DNA of 13,884 nt from NCBI GenBank assembly GCA_958430865.1, contig CAUDNR010004569.1, forward strand, positions 30,187-44,070. Reading direction: 5' to 3'. The translations under genes were made by a program, and so were the position numbers. The notes beneath the pieces were generated by a model that was not told where the DNA came from, did no database searches, and was given only the letters and a program-made list of their open reading frames with translations. The DNA is from Entrophospora sp. SA101. Its lineage: Eukaryota; Glomeromycota; Glomeromycetes; Entrophosporales; Entrophosporaceae. This document shows, in pieces, positions 7,430 through 13,884 of the stretch (the first letter of the stretch is position 1; every line of letters starts with the position of its first letter).

Positions 7430-8238
7430 ATGGGGTTAAATTTTGCTTAGTAAGTGTGTATACCATAAAGATTATAGCTGGTCTGATAAATTTTTAGCCA
7501 AATAATAATTTCTTTTGATTTTCAAAAAAGTTTGTTTATAATATTTTTTTTCTTTTAGTTCTAAAAAACAAAACAACGCTCACTACTCCCTACTTTTCTT
7601 TTTTTCTTTTTCCTAAATTAATATTTTACAATATTGCTATTATTAATTCCACACATTCACATCGAAATTATTTTAAGCATACTGTGTAATGAATGATGTA
7701 TAATCGTTATTTCTCGGTTCCGTTATACATATTTGAAATTGTTCTGATTATGAGATTCCAAACTTCCATAGTAATTCCTCTCTATCACGTATTATAGTTA
7801 GTGTTTACTTGGGTAAAAACAATTTAATACTAGTTGCAGTTGATTTTTCAAATGTACCATCACAAGCAGCCTCAATATAGAGGAATTGCATAAAGAAGTA
7901 TCTTATAAAGAATTATTATCTTTTAAATTTTTTTTCTTCAAAAAGGTTACAATAACCATTTTTGAAAAACAGCAAATTTGACTATAAAATTTTAGGGCAC
8001 AAAAAAAAATTAGGGGAGGTTATTAATATAAATAGAAATCTTGTTTGGAAATTAGTTGTCTCTTCGCTAAACTTTAATAAACATAATAATAAAGGTACAT
8101 CCATATGGAAGCTTACAACATTTTCGTTGCTATAAATAAACCAATTGGTTACACAGTGGAATGATCAACTGACCGATTTATATAAATACATTATTAAATT
8201 TTTCTTTCTTTTTAAATAATTAATATTAATAATAATCA
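7430..8238. other. Spacer upstream of HMG-2, no gene seen
   Basis: This is AT-rich intergenic DNA. Close to HMG-2, an inverted CCAATTGG (about 8140-8147, some 160 nt before the ATG) and a TATAAATA-like site (about 8180) are plausible promoter parts but are expected by chance in such DNA. Confidence 0.4.
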
Positions 8239-8305
8239 TAAATATCGCAAGTTTTAACAAAGAAAAATTTATTATAAAAGCAATAATATACTTTACGCAG
8301 CACAT
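8239..8305 (+). promoter_or_regulatory. Conserved 5' leader of HMG-2
   Basis: CGCAAGTTTTAA at 8246-8257 and TTTACGCAGCAC at 8292-8303 precede the ATG at 8306. HMG-3 has the same two blocks in the same order and spacing (11318-11329 and 11367-11378) with AAAAT and ATAATATA between them. This conservation between paralogues whose tails differ greatly suggests a functional promoter or 5' UTR, or a recent duplication. Confidence 0.65.
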
Positions 8306-8776
8306 ATGAATTATGACCTTCATTTTAATCCTTCACAATTCACAGAATTTATTTCACCTAGTCCTAATAATCTCGACTTTAGAACAATCCCGAAACCTCA
8401 AAATGCTTTTATTCTATACCGTAAAAATTATGCTGCAAAACATAAATCTACTGGGCGTAATAAGGATTGGAAAATTCTTTCAAAGGAAGCCGGTGATGCC
8501 TGGAATAATGAATCGAACGAAGTAAAAAATTATTACAAAAGGTTAACAAAACTGGCTCGTGAAAAACATAAATTAATTTATGATAAAAAAGGCAGAGGTT
8601 CAGATAATCGACTACCAAAAGAATATATTTTTATTGTTGAACAACCAGAACTGCTACAAAAAATAGAAGATAATAATAATAATAGTCATAATGGTCATAA
8701 TAAATTTAATTCAAAAAAAAAAAATCGAATTTTCCACTTCATTGTGGTAGTACAGTACATGCAATATCATATATAA
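8306..8776 (+). CDS. HMG-2: short MATA_HMG-type HMG-box protein, 156 aa
   Basis: The HMG box at residues 28-92 is nearly the same as that of HMG-1: IPKPQNAFILYRKNYAAKHK, NKDWKILSKEA, Trp66, KRLTKLAREKHKLIY. The LPKEYIFI and EQPELLQKIE segments (103-121) are also kept. The N-terminus is shorter: HFNPSQFTEFISP lacks the five residues PCKLY found in HMG-1, an apparent in-frame deletion. After an Asn/His stretch the tail ends in KKKNRIFHFIVVVQYMQYHI, which does not resemble the tails of the paralogues. The change occurs at a run of 12 A (8713-8724), so a slippage frameshift may have truncated the protein. The start is fixed by the conserved leader just upstream. The box keeps the basic and aromatic residues, so DNA binding is likely retained. 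The natural full length is uncertain. Confidence 0.9.
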   Translation: MNYDLHFNPSQFTEFISPSPNNLDFRTIPKPQNAFILYRKNYAAKHKSTGRNKDWKILSKEAGDAWNNESNEVKNYYKRLTKLAREKHKLIYDKKGRGSDNRLPKEYIFIVEQPELLQKIEDNNNNSHNGHNKFNSKKKNRIFHFIVVVQYMQYHI

Positions 8777-9430
8777 ATTTTTATTAAGAAGGACTTTTCG
8801 TCGATCTTTTTTTTAATAGTAAACTTTGAACGAAAATAACTCTTTAAAGAACAAAGATACACATTCCAAATTAAGTTTAAAATATCTTAGAAGGGTAGAG
8901 AAATTGCCCCTATAGAGAGTTTTTTTAATTTTAATATAAATTATATCACTTATTTTAAGCTAAAAGAAAAAAGGAAAGTTATGTATAAATTAAAATTTTA
9001 TGCAAATAAAATTGTAAAAAAGCTCTGTACGCTTAAAGAGCATCAAAATGCAAATCCTAACCATGACATATAGTTTAAAAGTTATTTCGATTTTTGTTTA
9101 GTGTTATATCTAAATTTATAATTCTAAATAGTACAGCCGTTAAAATATTATTACTTAGCTGAAATTCGCATTGAGATCTGAGAGAAAAGTAATAATAATA
9201 ATAATAGTAAAGAAAGTGCTAAAAATGTCAAAAAAATTTTTTGTGGCACCAAAAAAATAATAATAAACCTAAAAAAATCCTTATTAATGATGAAAAAATT
9301 TATATATATGATCGACTATGTTTGTAAATCATATGCATACCGATAATAATAATTAAAATTTTAAATTTTAAATTCTTTAAATAATAAGGTGTTGATTGAT
9401 TAATTCATTCATTAAATGTTTAATATAATA
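8777..9430. other. Spacer downstream of HMG-2, no gene seen
   Basis: This is AT-rich DNA. Unlike HMG-1 and HMG-3, I do not find the shared 3' flank here. Two stretches (about 8830-8860 and the reverse of about 9035-9095) share words such as 'aaataac', 'tttaaa' and 'ctctttaa', too weak to call a repeat. Confidence 0.4.
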
Positions 9431-9436
9431 TATATA

Positions 9437-9572
9437 CCCTGATTTCACAATAATGATAATACTCACACAGAGATTAACAAATCTTTTTTCTTTCTTTCTA
9501 TTTGCATACGGAGCTTTACGAATAAATATTGATTTTTTAACAGCATGAATCAATCGTTTGTAATTGTTGTTA
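9437..9572 (-). repeat. Inverted-duplicate segment right of HMG-2 (empty site for the MITE)
   Basis: This is the reverse-complement partner of 7147-7426 without the MITE. Matching blocks read on the minus strand are caacaat..acaaacg, gattgattcatgctgtt, aaagctcc.tatgcaaa, ttgttaatctctg and tcagggt. Weaker similarity may extend to about 9625. Confidence 0.75.
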
Positions 9573-9998
9573 TTGTTTATGGACGAATAGAATAATAAAT
9601 TTGGAAAAAGAATATTGGTTAAAATTTCACGTTTAATGAATGATAAATATTAAAAGACATATAAATAGATTATACGACTGTGTTGATTTTAAATCTAGAT
9701 TTTACTTTTTTTAGTTTAATTTAATATCTATTTGTCGTCACCTTTCGTTTATTTTATCACTATTATAGTCATTGAACAATTCGAAATAACAAATAATCGA
9801 ATCCGAATGGCAGTATGTTATTGTTATTGTTATTGTTATTGTCACCATCATTATCATTACCTTTATTGTAAAATGAGTGAAATAGCAGACAACTTGCTTT
9901 TCATTAAATACTTCTATTTTTAGCTCCTGCATTAATGACGAGTTAGCGTAGGTAAAATTCTATATTAGCATTGTAAATTTTAGTGTAACCATTTTTTT
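9573..9998. repeat. Spacer with a TTATTG hexanucleotide repeat
   Basis: Four TTATTG units run from 9818 to 9841, followed by degenerate CATTAT triplets. Overlapping 63-64 codon frames on both strands derive from this repeat. No gene is seen in the interval. Confidence 0.55.
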
Positions 9999-10103
9999 AC
10001 TTTTTTAGAAAATTTAAATTGGGGTAGATACAAACTTTTTAAATTTGTTTTACTTTTTTAGAAAATTTAAATTGGGTACATACAAACTTTTTAAATTTGT
10101 TTT
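9999..10103. repeat. Tandem duplication of a 53-bp unit
   Basis: The unit at 9999-10051 and its copy at 10052-10103 (52 bp) differ by one missing G and one G-to-C change. A partial third unit (ACTTT) follows. The near identity means the duplication is recent. Each unit holds the short inverted pair AAATTTAAATT/AAATTT. Confidence 0.9.
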
Positions 10104-10901
10104 ACTTTGACAGTTTTTACGACCAACACTACTAGTATAGATTGTAAGGTAAGCGCACCCAACTAATAATACTCATTGAGCATTAATCAATATGTCCTAA
10201 ACTCTATATTTCAAGTCACTGCTATTATGAATTTGGTTTTTTTAATTTTGTCTATAATACATACATTTTTTCCTTTTAACATTTATTATTTCTATATTCA
10301 CGTCGATATTATTTTGACCCAAAACAGTAAATTACCATTCATTGGAATAATATATAACAATTGCGAATTAGTGTTATCTTGTTATACCGCATAAAATTGT
10401 GATCAAGTAAATAATGACAAGACAAATTTATGGATAATTAGGAAAAAAAACAACAGTTTATTAATCGCAATAGGGTTTGTATAGCACGTTCACCAATCAC
10501 TTGGAATCGATATAAAATTTTTTTTTATCCTTATCAATCATTGTCATAAGTAATATTGTACAACAAGTTTTTTATTGCTGCTTATTATTTAATTTGATTT
10601 CAGTAATTTGCTATTCAATGACTAATACGATATTTACCTTATTTCTGTTGTAAATCAATAAAACGAATCAGTAGAATGGTAGAAAAAAAAACTACGAAAC
10701 CGAAAATTCATGTTTTCACTCCAATTCCTCAATGGAAAATTATTACACATTTCTTAATAAATCAACCAACCATCATGCTCAAAAAGGCTTTATTGATGAT
10801 AATATTGTTATGACGCATAAGCGTTGTTTACTTTTTTTAGAAAACCTTTATTCAATATTAAATTAAAGATAAAGTGCATTGTACTCGTTAAAATAAATGG
10901 A
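10104..10901. other. Spacer, no gene seen
   Basis: This is AT-rich DNA. One hydrophobic frame (about 10176-10394 +) has no ATG at its start and no recognisable features; I treat it as chance. Confidence 0.4.
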
Positions 10902-11223
10902 TCAGCACCAGTGGAATGTTTTTTGTGATCGAGGCCCAAAATCATCTTTTTCAAATGATGAGTAATTTTCTGAACTTCTACCAATTAATTCATAATGATT
11001 ATTTCTACAACATTCGCCTTTTTTATTTGGCCCTTTTCTTTCTCCTGCGTCAATTATTAATTTAATGGTAACAAAACATGATAGATATCTTTTCCCTGAT
11101 AAATCAGTTATATAAGCGGGAACTTTTGTATAAATATAAATAATTCCATCAAAAATTTTTAACAGCATCTTTTAAGCTATTATAACGAATTTTCTGTTTA
11201 CCCCAAACTTGGTTTTTTTCTTC
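10902..11223 (-). pseudogene. Frameshifted relic of an unrecognised gene, upstream of HMG-3
   Basis: On the minus strand the frame 11168-10902 encodes 88 aa of protein-like sequence: DGIIYIYTKVPAYITDLSGK, CFVTIKLIIDAGERKGPNKK, NHYELIGRSSENYSSFEKDD, FGPRSQKTFHWC. The next frame upstream, back to about 11223, reads EEKNQVWGKQKIRYNSLKDA then VKNF and stops just where the first begins. The two frames join at an A5T5 run near 11153, so a single-base slip has broken one longer coding sequence. The region is denser in charged and aromatic residues than random AT-rich DNA would give. No domain family is recognised; a transposon-encoded or host multigene-family protein is possible. Confidence 0.5.
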
Positions 11224-11307
11224 AAAAAAAAATTTTCTTTGCAATAATTTACAATCATATGTTTTTTTTTCCTTACGAAAAGTTTGTTTCTATTAACACT
11301 TAATAAA

Positions 11308-11380
11308 ATCCTAAATACGCAAGTTTTAAATCATCAAACGAAAAATCTTTATTTAATATAATATATTTTACGCAACACGC
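11308..11380 (+). promoter_or_regulatory. Conserved 5' leader of HMG-3
   Basis: CGCAAGTTTTAA at 11318-11329 and TTTACGCAACAC at 11367-11378 precede the ATG at 11381, in the arrangement also seen at HMG-2. Upstream of about 11308 the similarity to HMG-2 fades, which marks the edge of the shared 5' segment. Confidence 0.65.
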
Positions 11381-12547
11381 ATGGATCCTGAAACAAAGTC
11401 ATGTGTTGATAAAGCACGACTTAACAAAAATCAGGCTCATTTTTTTTTCAATCCTCCTTGTAAAGTCTATTCACAAATCAGTGACTTTATTTTACCTAAT
11501 CCAAATAATGTTAATTCTATAAGTATCCCAAAATCTCCAAACTCTTTTTTCCTATACCGTAAAAATTATATTGCAAAACATAAATCTCCTAGGAATAAAA
11601 AGGACGGGAGAATTCTTTCAAAGGAAGCCAGTGTTTCCTGGAAGAATGAACTCAAGGAAGTGAAAGTTTATTTTAAAGTATTAGCAAAAGTAGCTTTTCA
11701 AAAACATAAAATAACATATGAAAATCGAAAAAATCGTATTTTTATTCCTCAACAACCAGGGCCACAACAAAAACAAATAGACAATAATAATGATTCTGCA
11801 GTTTCATCATCACCCTATCCAAATCCTTTTTCTTTTCCTTCTACTTGTCACTACACAAATAATAATACGAGTTCGTCATATCAACAACTAGAACTGCAAC
11901 AAAAACAAAAAGATAATGACGATTGTGTAGCTTATTCATCATCAACTCATCCACATCCTACTTTTTTTTGCACAAGTAATAATACAAGCTTTCCTCATCT
12001 TGTGCTTCAACAACTAGAGCCACAACAAAATCAAAAAGTTAGTTATTGTGAAAAAAATAATAACGATTGTGCAACTTTATCATCATTACTTCATCCACAT
12101 TCTACTTTTTTTTGCACAAATGATAATATAAACTTTCCTCATTTTGTGCTTCAACAACTAGAACCACAACAAAATCAAAAAGATAATTTTCATAATAACG
12201 ATTGTGCAGTTTCATTACCATCACCTTATCCACATTTTACTTCTTTTTGCACAAGTGATAATGCAAGCTTGTCTCATTTTATGTCTCAACAACCGGAACT
12301 ACAACAAAATCAAATAGATAATTTTCATAACAACGATTGTGCAGTTCCATCACCATCACCTCATCCACATTCTACTTTTTTTAACACAAATGATAATACA
12401 AGCTTACCTCATTTTATGCCTCAACAACTGGAAATACAACAAAATCAAATAGATAATTTTCCTATCAACAATTGTGCAGCTTCATCATCGCCTTATTTCG
12501 ATTTTAATGCTAATTGGAATACGATAAATGGCTACTTTACTGATTGA
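11381..12547 (+). CDS. HMG-3: diverged MATA_HMG-type protein with repeat-expanded tail, 388 aa
   Basis: This frame is intronless, from ATG at 11381 to TGA at 12545-12547. The N-terminus keeps NPPCKVYSQI (24-33). The box is again at residues 49-113 but altered: IPKSPNSFFLYRKNYIAKHK, Gly76 where HMG-1 has Trp76, Trp87 kept, and helix 3 YFKVLAKVAFQKHKITY, with Val100 and Phe106 replacing Arg and Gln107 replacing Glu. The linker LPKEY.F is mostly lost (NRKNRIFIP). From residue 124 the protein consists of about six tandem units of 42-48 aa (last one partial), each opening QQ[LP]E.QQ.Q and containing N.DCA, S/P-rich HPHSTFF and a PHF motif, then a short end NANWNTINGYFTD. The tail is Gln/Asn/His/Ser/Pro-rich and likely disordered, like transcription-factor activation regions. 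The frame stays open through all repeats, arguing for selection on the protein. Whether the altered box still binds DNA is uncertain. Confidence 0.9.
   Translation: MDPETKSCVDKARLNKNQAHFFFNPPCKVYSQISDFILPNPNNVNSISIPKSPNSFFLYRKNYIAKHKSPRNKKDGRILSKEASVSWKNELKEVKVYFKVLAKVAFQKHKITYENRKNRIFIPQQPGPQQKQIDNNNDSAVSSSPYPNPFSFPSTCHYTNNNTSSSYQQLELQQKQKDNDDCVAYSSSTHPHPTFFCTSNNTSFPHLVLQQLEPQQNQKVSYCEKNNNDCATLSSLLHPHSTFFCTNDNINFPHFVLQQLEPQQNQKDNFHNNDCAVSLPSPYPHFTSFCTSDNASLSHFMSQQPELQQNQIDNFHNNDCAVPSPSPHPHSTFFNTNDNTSLPHFMPQQLEIQQNQIDNFPINNCAASSSPYFDFNANWNTINGYFTD
11750..12496 (+). repeat. Intragenic tandem repeat in HMG-3 (five units plus a partial sixth)
   Basis: Units start at 11750, 11882, 12008, 12152, 12287 and 12422, i.e. 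spacings of 132, 126, 144, 135 and 135 bp, all multiples of three. The last three are most alike (QQNQ[KI]DNF..NN[DN]CA), so expansion was probably recent at the 3' end. The unit corresponds to the single QQPELLQKIEVDNNNNN-CKFSTPPYPY segment of HMG-1 (residues 133-159). Confidence 0.9.
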
Positions 12548-12636
12548 ATACATTTATCTTAACAAAATAATAAATAAGATATATTTTTTAAATTGATAAA
12601 TGGATATGATAGCTTGTTGTAATACAGCCTTGTTAT

Positions 12637-12850
12637 ATTTTTTAAAAACTAAGTTTTATGAATACCATCTCGATTAACTAATTTTTCATTGAATTTAAGA
12701 CCTTATGTTAGGTTCATAAAATAAATAAAATTTATTTATTTATTAGTGTCAATGCCTTCATATTTTTAATTTTTGGTTTGATGACAATAAAGATATTTCT
12801 TGTGTTGCAAAGCTGAACTCGGCAAAATTTTCCAACCAGTCAAAATATAT
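12637..12850 (+). repeat. Conserved 3' flank of HMG-3, homologous to the flank of HMG-1
   Basis: This is the partner of 1021-1253, in the same orientation and at the same offset relative to its gene. Similarity between stop codon and block is weaker but visible (aataag..atattttttaa). ATAAAATAAATAAAATTTAT at 12716-12735 may hold the polyadenylation signal. A 14-bp insertion (around gctgaactcggcaa) distinguishes this copy. Confidence 0.85.
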
Positions 12851-13164
12851 TTTTTTTTTACGATGATATAACATCCCACTAGTATTTTGAAAAATTTCAA
12901 ATTTTTCCCGCATCTCTTATTTAAAACAATCATCCATTTTTTCCTCGTAAATTATTTATTCTTTTAGGTCTGAAAGCAGGATTTTTGAAAACTAACATTG
13001 AATGATGGCGGATTTGGTTGATGATGAGAATTACAAATATAATATGACGGGAAAACTTTGTTGCGCCTGATCATACCTCGGAAGCTGATTGTGGATTTTC
13101 TGTTTAGATAATGATTTACGAACATTGAAAAAGTATTAGTATTAGTGAGTAGTCCCTACGGGTG
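12851..13164. other. Spacer with a possible short coding trace
   Basis: A plus-strand frame at 13002-13070 (22 codons, MMADLVDDENYKYNMTGKLC) is followed in the next frame by APDHTSEADCGFSV. This protein-like trace could be a decayed exon. Nothing else is recognised. Confidence 0.25.
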
Positions 13165-13388
13165 ATTTTTTCAGTTGAGTTTCCTTTTTGGTTTGAAATT
13201 TAATTCACTATTAACCGAATTATAGTGTTACGATCACCTTCACTATTTTTTCGAATTAAAGTATTGGCGGTGATATTCAATATAGTTTTCCCGATCCAGT
13301 TATAATTGAAGATTCTCAATGATTAATTAATTAATCTGTTAATCTTGTCAATTTTTTTCGACCAATATGCTAATTAAAGTGTAGTGCA
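13165..13388 (+). repeat. Dispersed repeat 'block B', right copy
   Basis: This is the inverted partner of 3016-3221. It lies about 620 bp after the HMG-3 stop codon, in the orientation in which the left copy precedes HMG-1. It is slightly longer through small insertions (e.g. an extra attaatta). Confidence 0.8.
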
Positions 13389-13795
13389 TATATGTATATG
13401 TGTGTGTGTATTTATGAAACGTCTGCTGCTACCAAATTGCAAGTATTTATTTTTTAAAATGAAGTAAGGCACGTTCTTTTACGAACAGGTGCTTAATTGT
13501 TGTAAAACACAAGTTGTCTTTATTCTTAAAAATGATGTCCTATTTATAATAGGAATACATGATAATGATAAAAGACAAATATAGATAATATTACAAATAA
13601 TAACAGCAGCATTTGATAACCAATGTTTCACGGAATTTGTAAATAAATATTTTGTGAATTGTTACAAAAAGGCTGTCAAAATCAATTTATCAAATTTTGG
13701 ATACAAAATTGATTGGCTAATTTGAATTTCACGCGCGTGAATTTCAAATTGACGCAGATTTCAAATTCGTGCGCAACATTCTTAAATTGAATATA
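13389..13795. other. Spacer with a GC-rich palindrome
   Basis: A short TG-rich tract follows the repeat. TTCACGCGCGTGAA at 13728-13741 is a perfect 14-bp palindrome, flanked by two TGAATTTCA copies (13723-13731 and 13738-13746) and two ATTTCAAATT copies (13741-13750 and 13758-13767). CCAAT occurs on the minus strand at about 13714. The CpG density stands out in this AT-rich window. No gene is seen. Confidence 0.5.
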
Positions 13796-13884
13796 CAGTC
13801 GGCGCTCGATATAGTGAACCTACTGTATAGTGAATCGTACGATATAGTGAAGATGGAAAATTTCCCATTTCATTATATATAAAT
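13796..13884 (+). mobile_element. Terminus of a pogo/Tigger-like transposon, cut by the window edge
   Basis: CAGTCGGCGCTCGATATAGT begins at 13796 directly after TA (13794-13795). Ends of the form CAGT-N-CTCG-N-TATA-N-N-GAAC with TA target sites are typical of pogo/Tigger/Fot1-like elements (Tc1/mariner superfamily). TATAGTGAA recurs at 13810, 13826 and 13843, as in the subterminal repeats of this group. The body and any transposase lie beyond the window. Confidence 0.75.

Noticed and set aside
8313..8525. Second plus-strand frame inside HMG-2
   Set aside because: It is an out-of-frame shadow of the HMG box.
10176..10394. Hydrophobic plus-strand frame that might be a small membrane protein
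   Set aside because: It begins with TTG, not ATG; T-rich DNA gives hydrophobic frames by chance, and nothing supports expression.

Overview
The window looks like nuclear DNA of an arbuscular mycorrhizal fungus (Glomeromycotina, most likely Rhizophagus or a relative). This is an inference from three signs: very AT-rich DNA full of TAA, GAT and poly-A/T tracts; three paralogous genes of the MATA_HMG type, a family known to be strongly expanded in these fungi; and a background of decayed DNA transposons. I see no bacterial gene organisation, rRNA, tRNA or CRISPR array.

The only three well-supported genes are HMG-box paralogues: HMG-1 on the minus strand (1333-2085, 250 aa), HMG-2 on the plus strand (8306-8776, 156 aa) and HMG-3 on the plus strand (11381-12547, 388 aa). 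All three are single open frames with the order short N-terminus, HMG box, 'QQPELLQ' segment, Asn-rich stretch. HMG-1 has a long C-tail. HMG-2 is shortened at both ends of the box. HMG-3 has a diverged box, and its C-terminal half is a tandem array of about six units of roughly 45 aa that appear to derive from a segment present once in HMG-1. Flanking DNA was copied too: HMG-1 and HMG-3 share about 300 bp after the stop codon, and HMG-2 and HMG-3 share about 65-75 bp before the start codon. The cluster therefore arose by segmental duplication with inversion.

Layout. 1-670: a 22-bp repeat pair, then a 5'-truncated, frameshifted Tc1-type transposase relic. 1020-2160: HMG-1 with its conserved flanks. 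2640-2900: a GAT microsatellite in an open acidic frame. 3016-3350: a dispersed repeat with an inverted partner at 13165-13388, then a 35-bp tandem repeat. 3880-5750: no intact gene, but several exon-like or frameshifted fragments on both strands. 6293-6810: a 518-bp hAT-type MITE with a clear 8-bp target duplication. 7147-9572: HMG-2 between inverted copies of a diverged sequence, one copy carrying a 122-bp MITE with a TA target duplication. 9620-11230: simple and tandem repeats and an unrecognised gene relic. 11308-12850: HMG-3 with its conserved flanks. 13165-13884: the repeat partner, a GC-rich palindrome and one terminus of a pogo/Tigger-like transposon running off the window.

The HMG proteins are expected to be nuclear DNA-binding proteins related to fungal mating-type or sex-locus HMG regulators. 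Their partners and targets cannot be read from this sequence.
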